This document shows, piece after piece, positions 16,818-26,374 of a DNA stretch of 64,000 bases (its first letter is position 1; every line of letters starts with the position of its first letter). A model generated the notes under the pieces. It was not told where the DNA came from and made no database searches. It saw only the letters and a program-made list of their open reading frames with translations. The position numbers and the translations under genes were made by a program. The stretch spans positions 1 through 64,000 of the forward strand of contig JAQAZG010000015.1 in NCBI GenBank assembly GCA_027864655.1, in the 5' to 3' direction. Source of the DNA: Oleispirillum naphthae. Its GTDB lineage: Bacteria > Pseudomonadota > Alphaproteobacteria > Rhodospirillales > Rhodospirillaceae.

Positions 16818-19153
16818 CGGCTCCGCCCCTTCGCCAGACGCATCGCATTGACCATCACCACAAGAGAAGATGTGGACATCGCCGCCGCGGCGATCAACGG
16901 CGTCACCAGCCCCGCCATCGCCAACGGCACGGTGACCAGGTTGTAGCCGACGGCGAAGGCGAAGTTGAGCCGCACCAGCCGCCCGGCGCGCCGCGCCACG
17001 CCGATCGCCTCCGCCACCGGGGAAAGCCGCCCGCCCTGGAACACCACGTCCGCCGCGGTCTGCGCCAGGTCCGCCGCCGACGCCGGGGAGAGCGAAACCT
17101 CCGCCGCGGCGAGCGCGGGCGCATCGTTCAGCCCGTCGCCGACCATCGCCACATGCCGCCCTTCCGCCCGCAGCGCGGCCAGCCGCGCCACCTTGTCCGC
17201 CGGGCGGCACGCGGCCCGCCAGTCGGAAATCCCCGCCTGCCGCGCCGCGCCTTCCACCGCCGCTTCGCGGTCGCCGGAGAGGATGGACACCGCAATCCCC
17301 ATCGCCCGCAGCGCCGCCACCGCCGCCGCCGCATCCGGCCGCAGTTCCTGGGTGAAGGCGAAGCGCACCGGCGCGGCGGCTTCATCCGCGCGCCACCACA
17401 GCTCCGGCCCCTCGGCGGGCGGCGGCTCCCCCGCGCCCCCGGCGAAGGCATGGCGCCCCAGCCGCGCCGCGCCCGCGGCCAGGCCCTCGCCCGGCGCTTC
17501 GCGCACATCTTCGCGCGGCCGCGTCACCCCCGCGGCGGCGGCCAAGGCGCGGGCGAGCGGGTGGCGGCTGCCCGCCGCAAGCTCCGCCGCCGCCGCGAGG
17601 TCGGCCTCCGTCCAATCCCCCGGCGCGAGCTGCGGCGTGCCGGTGGTGAGCGTGCCGGTCTTGTCGAACACCACGGTGTCCACCCGCTCCAGGCGCTCCA
17701 GCGCGGTGCCGGACTTCACCAGGATGCCGCCCTTGAACAGCCGCCCCGAGGCGATCACCTGCACCGCCGGAACCGCCAGCGCCAAAGCGCACGGACAGGT
17801 GACGATGAGCACGCTGATCGCGGTGAGCAGGGACTCCTGCCAGCCCGCGCCCATCGCCCAGAACCACCAGAGAAAGGCGGCCAGCGCCAGGGCATGCACC
17901 ACCGGCGCATAGAGCCGCGCCGCGCGGTCCGCCAGGGCCACCGCCTTGGCGCGGCCCTGCTCCGCCGCCTCCATCAGGCGGACGATCTCCGCCAGCAGCG
18001 TCGCCTCCCCCGCCGCGGTGACGCGGATGCGCAACGGCCCGCTGAGGTTGAGCGTGCCCGCATGCACCGCGCTGCCTTCCGCCACCGCCACCGGCGTGGT
18101 CTCGCCGCTGATCGCCTGGGCGTCCACATCCGAACGCCCGCTCTCCACCACGCCGTCGATGCCGATGCGGTCCCCCGGCGCAACGCGCGCCACCTCCCCC
18201 GCCGCCACCCGCTCCGGCGGCAGGGTCACCAGGCCGCCGTCCGGGCGCTCCACCGTCACCGCCACGGCGGAGAGGGTCAGCAGGTTCTCCGCCCCCGCGC
18301 GCGCCCGGCCGCGCGCCAACGCATCGAGATAGCGACCGATCAGCAGGAAGAACAACAGCGCGCAGGCGGAATCGAAATAGGCGTGCACGCCGGAGGCCGC
18401 GGTCTCCCACAGCGACATCCCCGCCGCCAGCGCCACGGCAAGAACGATCGGCACGTCCATGTTCATCCGCCCGTGGCGCAGCGCGCCCCACGCGCCGCCG
18501 AGGAACGGACGGATCGCATAGGCGATGGCGGGAAGCGCGATGAGAGCGGAAATCCAGTGCAGGAAATCCCGCGTCGCCGGGCCCATGTCGCTGCCCGACC
18601 ACACCGCGACGGAGAGCAGCATCACGTTCGCCGCGGCGAACCCCGCCACCGCCATGGCGCGCAGCAGCGCCCTCTGCCGCGTCTGCGCCGCCCCCTGCAA
18701 ACACGACGGGTCGAACGGCAGCAGCCGGTAGCCCACCTCCCGCACCGGGCGGGTGATCTCCGCCGCCAGATCCGGCCCGCCGCGCCACACCAGGCGCAGC
18801 CGCCGCGTCGTCATGTTCAGCCGCGCCGAAACCACCGCCGGGTGGCGCTTCAACAGCGTCTCGACCAGCCACACGCACGCCGCGCAGTGCAGCCCGTCCA
18901 CCACCACATGCAACGCCGAAGTCCCCGCCTCCGGACCGGGGCGCACCTCCGGCGAAAGGTCGAGCTCCGCCGCGTCCTCCGGTTTCAACGGACGCACGTT
19001 GGGGTCGGTCACCCGCCGCTCGTAATACGCATCCAGCCCCAGACCGTGCAGCAGGTCGAACGCCGCCCGGCACCCGGCGCAGCAGAACTCCGAACCCCCG
19101 AGAGAGTCCGGCGGCACCGGCAGGCCACAGTGACGGCAAACGGGCTCGGCCAT
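16814..19153 (-). CDS. ccoI: Copper-translocating P1B-type ATPase CcoI
   Basis: Cu+-transporting ATPase that supplies copper for cbb3 oxidase assembly. 779 residues from ATG 19153; a longer frame upstream runs through a repeat element and was rejected. In order: an N-terminal zinc-ribbon-like region (CRHCGLPVP...FCCAGC), a heavy-metal-associated domain (GLHCAACVWLVETLL), membrane helices, the A-domain SGE motif (QAISGETTPVA), ion site VTCPCALALA, phosphorylation site VFDKTGTLTTG and GDGLNDAPAL. The zinc-ribbon N-terminus is characteristic of CcoI/FixI rather than general CopA. It is separated from ccoH by a palindromic repeat. Confidence 0.95.
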   Translation of the reverse strand: MAEPVCRHCGLPVPPDSLGGSEFCCAGCRAAFDLLHGLGLDAYYERRVTDPNVRPLKPEDAAELDLSPEVRPGPEAGTSALHVVVDGLHCAACVWLVETLLKRHPAVVSARLNMTTRRLRLVWRGGPDLAAEITRPVREVGYRLLPFDPSCLQGAAQTRQRALLRAMAVAGFAAANVMLLSVAVWSGSDMGPATRDFLHWISALIALPAIAYAIRPFLGGAWGALRHGRMNMDVPIVLAVALAAGMSLWETAASGVHAYFDSACALLFFLLIGRYLDALARGRARAGAENLLTLSAVAVTVERPDGGLVTLPPERVAAGEVARVAPGDRIGIDGVVESGRSDVDAQAISGETTPVAVAEGSAVHAGTLNLSGPLRIRVTAAGEATLLAEIVRLMEAAEQGRAKAVALADRAARLYAPVVHALALAAFLWWFWAMGAGWQESLLTAISVLIVTCPCALALAVPAVQVIASGRLFKGGILVKSGTALERLERVDTVVFDKTGTLTTGTPQLAPGDWTEADLAAAAELAAGSRHPLARALAAAAGVTRPREDVREAPGEGLAAGAARLGRHAFAGGAGEPPPAEGPELWWRADEAAAPVRFAFTQELRPDAAAAVAALRAMGIAVSILSGDREAAVEGAARQAGISDWRAACRPADKVARLAALRAEGRHVAMVGDGLNDAPALAAAEVSLSPASAADLAQTAADVVFQGGRLSPVAEAIGVARRAGRLVRLNFAFAVGYNLVTVPLAMAGLVTPLIAAAAMSTSSLVVMVNAMRLAKGRSR

Positions 19154-19166
19154 GCGTGTCTCCAGA

Positions 19167-19341
19167 AAACCAAAACTTTGCGAGGGGACTCGGTCCCCTC
19201 GCGCACCCCCTAACTTTTTTCGCCGCGCAGCGGCAGGCAATATGCGACGGCAACCAACGCAAATCTTATGGCGCTTTGCGCGAAAACCAAAACTTACGGG
19301 GTCCGGGGCCCGCGGCCCCGGCGGGTGTGGGCAGAGCCCAC
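19167..19341. repeat. Mosaic palindromic repeat, copy 1 (ccoI/ccoH gap)
   Basis: The left end CAAAACTTTGCGAGGGGACT forms a hairpin with GGTCCCCTCGC. The middle has CGCCGCGCAGCGGC and CTTATGGCGCTTTGCGCG. The right end has a GTCCGGGGCC...GGCCCCGG hairpin. The same modules recur in eleven other gaps. This copy sits inside the cbb3 operon, 14 bases before the ccoI start codon, and so lies in the ccoI leader. Confidence 0.85.
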
Positions 19342-19347
19342 GTAATC

Positions 19348-19848
19348 CTATGGAATCTGCACGCGTTCGCGCAGGCGGAAGGGGGGCGTGCCGGGGCGGG
19401 TGGCGGTCAGGCGGGCCTCCCACTGGCCCTTGAGCGGCAGGGAGGATTCCGCCGCGTAGCGGCCGTTGCCGGTGGGCGCGAGGGCGATCTCGTGGTCGAA
19501 GCCCTTGACCGTCGGGCGTTGCAGGCGCACCGCGACGGCGAGGCCGGAGACCGGGCCGCCTTTCGCGTCGGTCATGGTGAGCCGCCAGCGCACGGTGCGG
19601 CTGTCGTCGATTTCGATGCGGGTGGCGGCGACGCCGAAGTCGGCTTTCCAGCCGAGCGCCGCCTGCGCCTTATCGGCGGCGATTTCGGCGTTGTAGGCGT
19701 TGCCTTTTTCGAAGGCGTGCTCCACCGACAGGCCGGAGAAGGTGGAGGTGGCGGCGAGCAGCATGATCATGTTGACGCCGATCACCACGACGAATCCGAG
19801 GACGAAGATCCAGGGGTACCACCAGCCGTCGGGGCGACGCCGGGCCAT
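19348..19848 (-). CDS. ccoH: cbb3 oxidase maturation protein CcoH/FixH
   Basis: Membrane-anchored assembly or stability factor for cbb3 oxidase. 166 residues from ATG 19848; a GTG at 19860 overlapping the ccoG stop is an alternative start. Seen: DGWWYPWIFVLGFVVVIGVN, a single transmembrane helix preceded by a Trp-rich start, then a periplasmic beta domain with WRLTMTDAKGGPVSGLAVAV, FDHEIAL and the closing GQWEARLTAT of the FixH/YtkA-like fold. It follows ccoG directly; a repeat separates it from ccoI. Confidence 0.93.
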   Translation of the reverse strand: MARRRPDGWWYPWIFVLGFVVVIGVNMIMLLAATSTFSGLSVEHAFEKGNAYNAEIAADKAQAALGWKADFGVAATRIEIDDSRTVRWRLTMTDAKGGPVSGLAVAVRLQRPTVKGFDHEIALAPTGNGRYAAESSLPLKGQWEARLTATRPGTPPFRLRERVQIP

Positions 19849-19856
19849 CGCCGCGC

Positions 19857-21284
19857 TCACTTCGCCGGAGCCGCGAACAGGCTTTCCTGCGTCATGAAGG
19901 CGCCGCCGGAAAGACCGGTGAAGACGAAGTCCACGTCGGTGCGTCCGCCGACCTTGGCGCCCTTGGGCACGGTGACGTAGACGCGGAAGACGCCCACCGC
20001 GTCGCCGGGGACCGGCAGCTTGACGCTGTCCACCGGCTCGTCGGTATAGCCGATGACGGTAAGCTGCGCGCCGTCGAGACCGGCCAGGGTGAGCTGGTAG
20101 TCCTGCGGCTTGCGCTGCATGTTGAGGATCTTGACGGTATAGCCGTTGCGGATCGAGCCGTCGGAGAGGCGCACGTAGAGCGGGCTGCGCTCGTGCAGGA
20201 TGTTCACCGTCTGGCGGGCGCGGGTGGTGAGCACGGCGGCCAGGCCGATCATCACCGCGAGCAGGATCGCCGCGTAGATCGCGGTGCGCGGGCGCACCAG
20301 GCGCAGGCGCGTCGGCAGGCCCTTGGCGCGCGCCACCTGGTTGGTGACGGAATCGTAGGAGATGAGGTTGCCCGGGCGGCCGATCTTTTCCATCACGCCG
20401 TTGCAGGCGTCGATGCAGAGAGCGCAGCCGATGCAGGCGAGCTGGGAACCGTTGCGGATGTCGATGCCGGTGGGGCAGACCTGCACGCACAGGCCGCAGT
20501 CGATGCAGTCGCCGCGGCCTGCGAAGTCGCCGTCCTTGGGGGCCTTGCCGCGCGGTTCGCCGCGCCACGCCTCGTAGGTGACGATCAGCGAGTCCTCGTC
20601 GAACATCGCCGACTGGAAGCGCGGCCACGGGCACATGTAGATGCACACCTGCTCGCGCGCGTAGCCCGCGAAGAGGAAGGTGGAGGCGGTGAACACCACC
20701 CACATCGACAGCATCCAGACGCTGGTGCGGCCGTGGAAGAGATCGGCGGTGGACTGGACCGCATCGGAGAAATAGATCAGCCAGGTCCAACTGGTGAGGA
20801 GCGCGATGACGAGCCAGACGGCGTTCTTGAGGAGCTTCCTGCGCAGCTTGGCGGCGGAGAGCGGCTGGGCGTCGAACTTGATGCGGGCGTTGCGGTCGCC
20901 TTCGATGGCGCGCTCCACCGCGACGAAGATGTCGGTGAACACCGTCTGGATGCAGGTGAAGCCGCACCACACCCGGCCGAACAGGGCGGTGGCGAAGAAC
21001 AGGCCGATCGCGCCGAGCACCAGCAGCCCGGTGAGGTAGTAGACCTCCTGCGGCCAGATCTCGATGCCGAAGAAGTAGCCGCGGCGGCCCGACATATCCA
21101 GCAGGATCGCCTGGTCGGCGGCCCCCGGCCCGCGGTGCCAGCGAATCCACGGCGCGACGAAGTAGAGCGTCAGCAGCACCGCGTTGACGCGGTTTTTCAG
21201 GACACGGAAACGCCCGGAGGCGGCGCGCGGATAGACCTTGCGCGATGCGGCGAACAGCGACCGGCCCTGGGAGGAAACCGTCAT
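19857..21284 (-). CDS. ccoG: cbb3 oxidase accessory ferredoxin-like protein CcoG/RdxB/FixG
   Basis: Membrane iron-sulfur protein of the cbb3 assembly path, reported in the family to act in reducing copper. 475 residues. Five transmembrane helices; GRVWCGFTCIQTVFTD and the CPWPRFQSAMFD loop are CcoG signatures. Two 4Fe-4S cluster motifs, CIDCGLCVQVCPTGI and CIGCALCIDACN, lie in the middle. A C-terminal immunoglobulin-like domain ends near VPKGAKVGGRTDVDFVF. It starts four bases after ccoP ends on the same strand. Confidence 0.96.
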   Translation of the reverse strand: MTVSSQGRSLFAASRKVYPRAASGRFRVLKNRVNAVLLTLYFVAPWIRWHRGPGAADQAILLDMSGRRGYFFGIEIWPQEVYYLTGLLVLGAIGLFFATALFGRVWCGFTCIQTVFTDIFVAVERAIEGDRNARIKFDAQPLSAAKLRRKLLKNAVWLVIALLTSWTWLIYFSDAVQSTADLFHGRTSVWMLSMWVVFTASTFLFAGYAREQVCIYMCPWPRFQSAMFDEDSLIVTYEAWRGEPRGKAPKDGDFAGRGDCIDCGLCVQVCPTGIDIRNGSQLACIGCALCIDACNGVMEKIGRPGNLISYDSVTNQVARAKGLPTRLRLVRPRTAIYAAILLAVMIGLAAVLTTRARQTVNILHERSPLYVRLSDGSIRNGYTVKILNMQRKPQDYQLTLAGLDGAQLTVIGYTDEPVDSVKLPVPGDAVGVFRVYVTVPKGAKVGGRTDVDFVFTGLSGGAFMTQESLFAAPAK

Positions 21285-21288
21285 GCGC

Positions 21289-22176
21289 CTACTGCCCGCC
21301 GCCGAGGGCGTGGACGTAGACCGCCACCTGCTTGATGTCCACGTCCGAGAGGCGGCCCGCCCAGGCGGGCATCACGCCGTGCTTCGGGTTGGTCACCTGC
21401 GCCATGATGTCGGCGCGGGCGCCGCCGTAGAGCCAGATCTGGTTGTTCAAGGGCGGCGCGCCGGTATCCTTCACCGCCTGGCCTTTGTCGCCATGGCAGA
21501 CCGCGCAGTTGTCGGCGAACACCTTGGCCCCGTCCGCCGGGCCGGGCCTGCCGTCGGCGAGCGCCAGCACGAAGTCGGCCACCGATGCGATCTCGGCGCG
21601 GGTGAGGATGGCGTCGCGGCCGAAGGCGGGCATTTCCGCGATGCGGGTGTCCGCGTCCTCGGAGCGGATGCCGTGCAGGATGGTCCGGCGGATTTCCGCA
21701 AGCGTGCCGCCCCAGATCCATTCGTCGTCCACCAGGGCGGGGTAGCCCTTGGCCCCCGCGCCGCCGACCATGTGGCAGGCCGCGCAGTTTTCCTTGAAGA
21801 TCACCTCGCCGCCGCGCATCGCGTATTGCCGCAGCTCCGGACTGGCGGCGATCTCCTCCACCGAGGCGGACTGCATCGGGGTGAGCCACTTGCCGCGCGC
21901 CACCGCCACCTCGGCGAGCCGTTCGCGCCCCGCCTCGCGCGCGCTGAACCCGGCGAGGCCGTGGAAGAAGCTCTTCGCGCCCGGCACCGAGGGCATCACC
22001 AGGGCGTAGCCCACCGCCCAGACGATGCACACCATGAACACGATCACCCACCAGCGCGGCAGCGGGTTGTTGAACTCGGCGATGCCGTCCCACTCGTGAC
22101 CCATGGTCTTCGGGCCCTTGGGCGGGGTTTCCGGAGTTTCCGGGGTCGCGGTCCGATCCTTGTCGTCGTCCACCAT
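21289..22176 (-). CDS. ccoP: cbb3 cytochrome oxidase dihaem subunit CcoP
   Basis: Membrane-anchored dihaem cytochrome c that passes electrons from the bc1 complex to CcoO/CcoN. 295 residues: an N-terminal cytosolic part with GHEWDGIAEFNNPLPRWW, one helix (WVIVFMVCIVWAVGYALV), then two haem-c domains with CAACH and CAVCH sites, each with a later Met ligand (AEMPAFG and GVMPAWAG). It starts 9 bases after ccoQ with a G-rich ribosome site. Confidence 0.97.
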   Translation of the reverse strand: MVDDDKDRTATPETPETPPKGPKTMGHEWDGIAEFNNPLPRWWVIVFMVCIVWAVGYALVMPSVPGAKSFFHGLAGFSAREAGRERLAEVAVARGKWLTPMQSASVEEIAASPELRQYAMRGGEVIFKENCAACHMVGGAGAKGYPALVDDEWIWGGTLAEIRRTILHGIRSEDADTRIAEMPAFGRDAILTRAEIASVADFVLALADGRPGPADGAKVFADNCAVCHGDKGQAVKDTGAPPLNNQIWLYGGARADIMAQVTNPKHGVMPAWAGRLSDVDIKQVAVYVHALGGGQ

Positions 22177-22185
22177 CCTTGCCCC

Positions 22186-22350
22186 CTACCCCTTCTTGTC
22201 CGCCGGCGGGTCGTCGTTGAGCGGGATCATCGCCGCCGCGTCGAAGCGCGCGCGGTTGCGCGGCCAGTAGGCCCACACCACCGCGGCGACGAACAGGCCC
22301 ATCAGCCACAGTCCCCAGATCGACCGGAAGAAGCTTACGACTTCGTGCAT
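22186..22350 (-). CDS. ccoQ: cbb3 oxidase small subunit CcoQ
   Basis: 54-residue membrane peptide that stabilises the oxidase core. ATG 22350 follows GGGAGGG. Sequence pattern: short N-terminus MHEVVSFFRSIWG, one helix (LWLMGLFVAAVVWAYW), then PRNRARFDAAAMIPLNDD, the FDxAAxIPL pattern shared by CcoQ proteins. It lies between ccoO (10-base gap) and ccoP (9-base gap). Confidence 0.95.
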   Translation of the reverse strand: MHEVVSFFRSIWGLWLMGLFVAAVVWAYWPRNRARFDAAAMIPLNDDPPADKKG

Positions 22351-22360
22351 CGCGCCCTCC

Positions 22361-23092
22361 CTACCTGTCCGCCGCGGCGGGGTCGAAGGTGGTGAAGTCC
22401 ACCATCCGCCCCAGCACTTGCAGATAGGCGATCACCGCGTCCATTTCGGTCAGGCGGCCCGGCTTGCCGTCGAAGTCGCCCACCGCCGCCTTGGGGTAGC
22501 GTTTCAACAGGGCGTCCACCTCCGCCTCCGGCGTCGCCTGCGCCGCGATGTCGGACCGCGCCGCGGCGATCATCCCGTCGGTGTAGGGGTCGCCGAGGAA
22601 CTTCAGGGTCTTCAGGTGCTCGGCGATGTCGTCCACCTTCAAGGGGGTTTCCGCGAGGTGCGGATACCCCGGCATCACCGAGCCCGGCACCACCGAGCGC
22701 GGGTCGATCAGGTGGCGGACGTGCCACTCGTTGGAATACTTGCCGCCGACGCGCGCGAGGTCCGGGCCGGTGCGCTTGGACCCCCACTGGAAGGGCCGGT
22801 CGTAGAGGCTCTCCGCCGCCAGCGAGTAATGGCCGTAGCGTTCCGCCTCGTCGCGGAAGGGGCGGATCATCTGGCTGTGGCAGAGGTAGCAGCCCTCGCG
22901 CACGTAGATGTTGCGCCCGGCCAGCTCCAGCGGCGAATAGGGGCGCACCCCCTGCACCTTCTCGATCGTCGATTCGATGGTGAACAGGGGCAGCACCTCG
23001 ACGATGCCGCCGATCGAGACGGTGATGAAGATGCCGAGGATGAGGAACAGCAGGTTGCGTTCCAGCTTGGCGTGTTGCTTGAGGATGTTCAT
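22361..23092 (-). CDS. ccoO: cbb3 cytochrome oxidase monohaem subunit CcoO
   Basis: Membrane-anchored monohaem cytochrome c subunit of cbb3 oxidase. 243 residues from ATG 23092 after GGGGAG. Seen: an N-terminal helix ([20 protein letters not shown]), [21 protein letters not shown] with the haem site [22 protein letters not shown], and [20 protein letters not shown] leading to the Met ligand in VMPGYP. ccoN lies 13 bases upstream, ccoQ 10 bases downstream. Confidence 0.97.
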   Translation of the reverse strand: MNILKQHAKLERNLLFLILGIFITVSIGGIVEVLPLFTIESTIEKVQGVRPYSPLELAGRNIYVREGCYLCHSQMIRPFRDEAERYGHYSLAAESLYDRPFQWGSKRTGPDLARVGGKYSNEWHVRHLIDPRSVVPGSVMPGYPHLAETPLKVDDIAEHLKTLKFLGDPYTDGMIAAARSDIAAQATPEAEVDALLKRYPKAAVGDFDGKPGRLTEMDAVIAYLQVLGRMVDFTTFDPAAADR

Positions 23093-23105
23093 CCGCGCCG
23101 CTCCC

Positions 23106-24557
23106 CTACTCGGCCGCCGCAACGCCGGGCGCGGCCTCGAACGGGCGCTCCACCCGCACGTCGCCCCGCACCGTGCGGTACATGTTGTAGGCCATGATCG
23201 CCGCCCCGGTGAGGAACAGCACGCCGCCCAGGGCGCGCACCACGTAGTAGGGGTGCATCGCCTCGACCGTCTCGATGAACGAATATTGCAGGAAGCCCCA
23301 CTCGTCGTAGGCGCGCCACATCAGGCCCTGCATGATGCCGGAGATCCACATCGAGGTGATGTAGAGGACGATGCCGACGGTGCCGATCCAGAAGTGATAG
23401 CTGACCAGGCGCATCGAGTAGAGGCCTTTGCGCTTCCACAGCACCGGCACCAGGTGGTAGAGCGCGCCGAAGGAGATGAACGCCACCCAGCCGAGCGCGC
23501 CGGAGTGCACGTGGCCGATCGTCCAGTCGGTGTAGTGCGACAGGCTGTTCACCGACTTGATCGACATCAGCGGCCCCTCGAAGGTGCTCATGCCGTAGAA
23601 CGCCACCGAGGTGACGAGGAAGCGCAGCACCGGGTCGGTGCGCAGCTTCTCCCACGCGCCGGAGAGCGTCATGATGCCGTTGATCATGCCGCCCCACGAC
23701 GGCATCCACAGCATCACCGAGAACACCATGCCCAGCGTCTGCGCCCAGTCCGGCAGCGCGGTGTAGTGCAGGTGGTGCGGCCCGGCCCAGATGTAGAGGA
23801 AGATCAGCGCCCAGAAGTGGACGATGGAGAGGCGGTAGGAATAGACCGGCCGCTCCGCCCGCTTCGGCACGAAGTAGTACATGATCGCGAGGAACCCGGC
23901 GGTGAGGAAGAAGCCCACCGCGTTGTGGCCGTACCACCACTGGGTCATCGCATCCTGCACGCCGGAATAGGCGGAATAGCTCTTCGCGCCGAAGACCGAC
24001 ACCGGCACCGCCAGGTTGTTGCCGATGTGCAGCAGCGCGATGGTGATGATGAAGGCGAGGTAGAACCAGTTGGCCACGTAGATGTGGGGTTCGGTGCGCT
24101 TGAGGATGGTGCCGGCGAAGGCGGCGAGGTAGGCCACCCAGACGATGGTCAGCCAGATATCGACGAACCATTCCGGCTCGGCGTATTCGCGGCTCTGCGT
24201 CACCCCCATGACGTAGCCGAGCGCCGCCATCACGATGAACAGCTGATAGCCCCAGAAGACGAAGCGCGCCAGCGTCTCGCCGCCGAACAGGCGCGCCCGG
24301 CAGGTGCGCTGCACCACGAAGAAGGAGGTGCCGATCAGGACGTTGCCGCCGAAGGCGAAGATCACCGCCGAGGTGTGCACCGGGCGCAGGCGGCCGAAGG
24401 TGGTCCACGGCAGGTCGAGGTTGAGCGCCGGGAACGCCAGCTCGAAGGCGATGTAGACGCCGACGAGGAAGCCCACCAGCCCCCAGAACACCGCGGCGAC
24501 GGTGAACTTCTTGACGATGTCCTCGAGATAGGCTTCGGCGTGGCGGCTTGCGGTCAT
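23106..24557 (-). CDS. ccoN: cbb3 cytochrome oxidase catalytic subunit CcoN
   Basis: Catalytic haem-copper subunit of the high-affinity terminal oxidase, reducing O2 to water at the inner membrane. 483 residues with about 12 helices. Histidine ligand regions are visible: [37 protein letters not shown] (CuB) and [11 protein letters not shown] (haem). ATG 24557 was preferred to a TTG eight codons upstream. The gap to tam upstream is only 67 bases and must hold the promoter if the cluster has its own; no clean TTGAT-N4-ATCAA FNR box is there. Confidence 0.97.
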   Translation of the reverse strand: MTASRHAEAYLEDIVKKFTVAAVFWGLVGFLVGVYIAFELAFPALNLDLPWTTFGRLRPVHTSAVIFAFGGNVLIGTSFFVVQRTCRARLFGGETLARFVFWGYQLFIVMAALGYVMGVTQSREYAEPEWFVDIWLTIVWVAYLAAFAGTILKRTEPHIYVANWFYLAFIITIALLHIGNNLAVPVSVFGAKSYSAYSGVQDAMTQWWYGHNAVGFFLTAGFLAIMYYFVPKRAERPVYSYRLSIVHFWALIFLYIWAGPHHLHYTALPDWAQTLGMVFSVMLWMPSWGGMINGIMTLSGAWEKLRTDPVLRFLVTSVAFYGMSTFEGPLMSIKSVNSLSHYTDWTIGHVHSGALGWVAFISFGALYHLVPVLWKRKGLYSMRLVSYHFWIGTVGIVLYITSMWISGIMQGLMWRAYDEWGFLQYSFIETVEAMHPYYVVRALGGVLFLTGAAIMAYNMYRTVRGDVRVERPFEAAPGVAAAE

Positions 24558-24624
24558 GAGGTCTGCCCTGTTGCCTGGCAAGAATGCGGTCCGATCAGAG
24601 ACGTAGGCACGGCCCGTGCGGTCG

Positions 24625-25422
24625 TCATCCCTTCACCGCGACGAAAAACACCCGGCGGAACGGGAAGAGAGTAACCCCGTCGGCGCGCGGCGGATAGGCG
24701 GCGCGCATCTTTTCCGCATAGGCGGCCTCGAAGGCGGCGCGCTCCGCATCGGTGGCGAGCGCGGCCAAGAGCGGGCGCAGCGCCGTGCCCTTGACCCAGG
24801 CGAGCACCGGGTCCGGCCCGGAGAGATGGTGGAAATAGACCGTCTCCCACACTTCGACATGGCGGCACAAGGGCGCGAGCAGCGCGTCGTAGACCGCGGG
24901 CGCGGCCACCGGGCCGGGGCGCAGGTGCGCAGAGAGGCGCGCCGCCCAGCGCGGGTCGGCGGCGAGATCGGCCATCGCGGCATGCGACGCCTCGCCGTGG
25001 TTGCGCGGCATCTGCACCGCCAGCACGCCGCCCGGCGCGAGCAGGCCGACGAGGCGCGGCAGCAGGGTCTCGTGATGATCCAGCCACTGCAAAAGCGCGT
25101 TGGAATAGATCGCGTCCGGCGGGGTCTGCGGCCGCCAGTCCGCGGCGTCGGCATGGGCGAGGGTCACCCGCGCCGCATCCGCCGGGGCAAGCTCCGCCGC
25201 CAGCGTGCGCTCCGCCGCGGCGAGCATCTCCGGCGAGGAATCCACCCCTTCCACCCGCGCCGTCGGGAAGCGCCGCGCCAGCGCCGCCACCTGATGGCCC
25301 GGGCCGCAGCCGAGGTCCGCCACGTGCGCCGCCTCGGCAAGGGGAATGCGCGCCATCAGGTCCCACGCCGGGCGCGCGCGCTCGTCGGCGAAGGCGGCGT
25401 ATTGCCGGGGGTCCCATGCCAT
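24625..25422 (-). CDS. tam: Trans-aconitate 2-methyltransferase
   Basis: SAM-dependent methyltransferase that methylates trans-aconitate, a toxic by-product that inhibits aconitase. 265 residues. The opening [26 protein letters not shown] is characteristic of Tam, followed by the SAM-binding loop [20 protein letters not shown], then [15 protein letters not shown] and [14 protein letters not shown]. It lies 67 bases upstream of ccoN, same strand, and 13 bases after the small membrane-protein gene. A link to the oxidase is not implied. Confidence 0.93.
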   Translation of the reverse strand: MAWDPRQYAAFADERARPAWDLMARIPLAEAAHVADLGCGPGHQVAALARRFPTARVEGVDSSPEMLAAAERTLAAELAPADAARVTLAHADAADWRPQTPPDAIYSNALLQWLDHHETLLPRLVGLLAPGGVLAVQMPRNHGEASHAAMADLAADPRWAARLSAHLRPGPVAAPAVYDALLAPLCRHVEVWETVYFHHLSGPDPVLAWVKGTALRPLLAALATDAERAAFEAAYAEKMRAAYPPRADGVTLFPFRRVFFVAVKG

Positions 25423-25435
25423 GACGTTCGTCTCT

Positions 25436-25624
25436 CTAGTCCCGATGTTCCGCCTGGTCGAAGCCCTGCTTGAGAAGACTCATCACGAACAGGCCGCAGG
25501 CCACCGCGACGATCAGGCCGATGCCGTAGACGTAATCGTCCGCCGCGCGCGAGGAAACGAACAGCGCCAGGAGCCCGAGTCCGCCGGCGAGGCACCCCAT
25601 CATCCAGTTGCCGATCTTTTGCAT
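25436..25624 (-). CDS. Small two-helix membrane protein, function unknown
   Basis: 62 residues from ATG 25624 (MQKIGNWMMGCLAGGLGLL). Two predicted transmembrane segments, about residues 6-23 and 30-50 (YGIGLIVAVACGLFVMSLL), with a charged tail ending AEHRD. A longer start at 25645 is possible because GGAGG lies between the two candidates. It is placed 13 bases before tam, divergent from rpmH. No family was recognised. Confidence 0.65.
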   Translation of the reverse strand: MQKIGNWMMGCLAGGLGLLALFVSSRAADDYVYGIGLIVAVACGLFVMSLLKQGFDQAEHRD

Positions 25625-25721
25625 CCGCCTTATGTCCTCCCGCATCCGCCCTCGTCGAAACGTGGGGGCGATTTCGTTTCCGGCAAGGGGCGGCGGCAAG
25701 GCCGGAACGCGCGAATTCGCA

Positions 25722-25750
25722 TTGACTTGCCGCCCGCCACACTCTATAAG
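25722..25750 (+). promoter_or_regulatory. Sigma-70 promoter of the rpmH operon
   Basis: TTGACT (25722-25727), a 17-base spacer, and TATAAG (25745-25750). This near-consensus promoter is 44 bases before the rpmH GTG, and GAGGAG serves as the ribosome site. Confidence 0.8.
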
Positions 25751-25794
25751 GCGGCTCCTTCGCAAGAAAGCGCCGTGATAGAGGAGTTGGAAGC

Positions 25795-25929
25795 GTGAAA
25801 CGCACCTATCAACCCAGCAAATTGGTCCGGGCGCGTCGGCATGGTTTCCGCTCCCGGATGGCCACCGTCGGCGGTCGCCGCATCATCGCCAATCGCCGCC
25901 GTCAGGGCCGCAAGCGCCTGTCCGCTTGA
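25795..25929 (+). CDS. rpmH: 50S ribosomal protein L34
   Basis: Small basic protein of the large ribosomal subunit. 44 residues from a GTG preceded by [26 protein letters not shown] then [20 protein letters not shown], the universal L34 pattern. It opens the rpmH-rnpA-yidD-yidC-yihA chain behind a strong promoter. rnpA begins 28 bases downstream. Confidence 0.98.
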   Translation: MKRTYQPSKLVRARRHGFRSRMATVGGRRIIANRRRQGRKRLSA

Positions 25930-25957
25930 GCCTTCCCCCTTGGCCGGGACTTCGGGC

Positions 25958-26374
25958 ATGGCTCTGGTCCTGAAATTGACGCGCCGCGCCGAATTTCTCC
26001 GCGCGGCGCGCATCGGCCGCAAGTGGGCCACGCCCGGCCTGGTCCTGCAGGCGGTGGCGACTCCGCATCCCATCCGTTCCGAAAGCGCCGCCCGTCTCGG
26101 ATTCACCGCCAGCCGCAGGGTCGGCGGCGCGGTTGTGCGCAATCGCGTCAAACGGCGTTTGCGTGCCGCCGCCGACTTGGTTATCAAGGACCACGCGGAA
26201 GCCGGATACGACTACGTGCTGATCGGACGCGCCGAGACCGCGCAGCGTCCGTTCACTGCGCTGTTGCAAGATTTGGAAACCGCTTTAAAACGTCTGGGGC
26301 GCTTTTCCTCCGCAGTGGCGGCGGGAAGCCGCGCCGCTTTGGAATCGTCGGGCAACGGAACGCCTTCGTCATGA
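25958..26374 (+). CDS. rnpA: Ribonuclease P protein component
   Basis: Protein cofactor of RNase P, which removes the 5' leader of tRNA precursors. 138 residues from ATG 25958 (MALVLKLTRRAEFLRAARIG). The RNR signature is visible in GGAVVRNRVKRRLRAA, and KDHAEAGYDYVLIGR is the usual C-terminal segment. It overlaps yidD by four bases. The catalytic RNA (rnpB) is not in the window. Confidence 0.95.
   Translation: MALVLKLTRRAEFLRAARIGRKWATPGLVLQAVATPHPIRSESAARLGFTASRRVGGAVVRNRVKRRLRAAADLVIKDHAEAGYDYVLIGRAETAQRPFTALLQDLETALKRLGRFSSAVAAGSRAALESSGNGTPSS

Noticed and set aside
24558..24624. An FNR-type box before ccoN
   Set aside because: TTGCC-T-GGCAA (24571-24581) is palindromic but has the wrong bases and spacing for TTGAT-N4-ATCAA.
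25681..25794. A chromosomal origin next to rpmH
   Set aside because: dnaA is absent and no cluster of DnaA boxes was seen; only a promoter and leader are supported.
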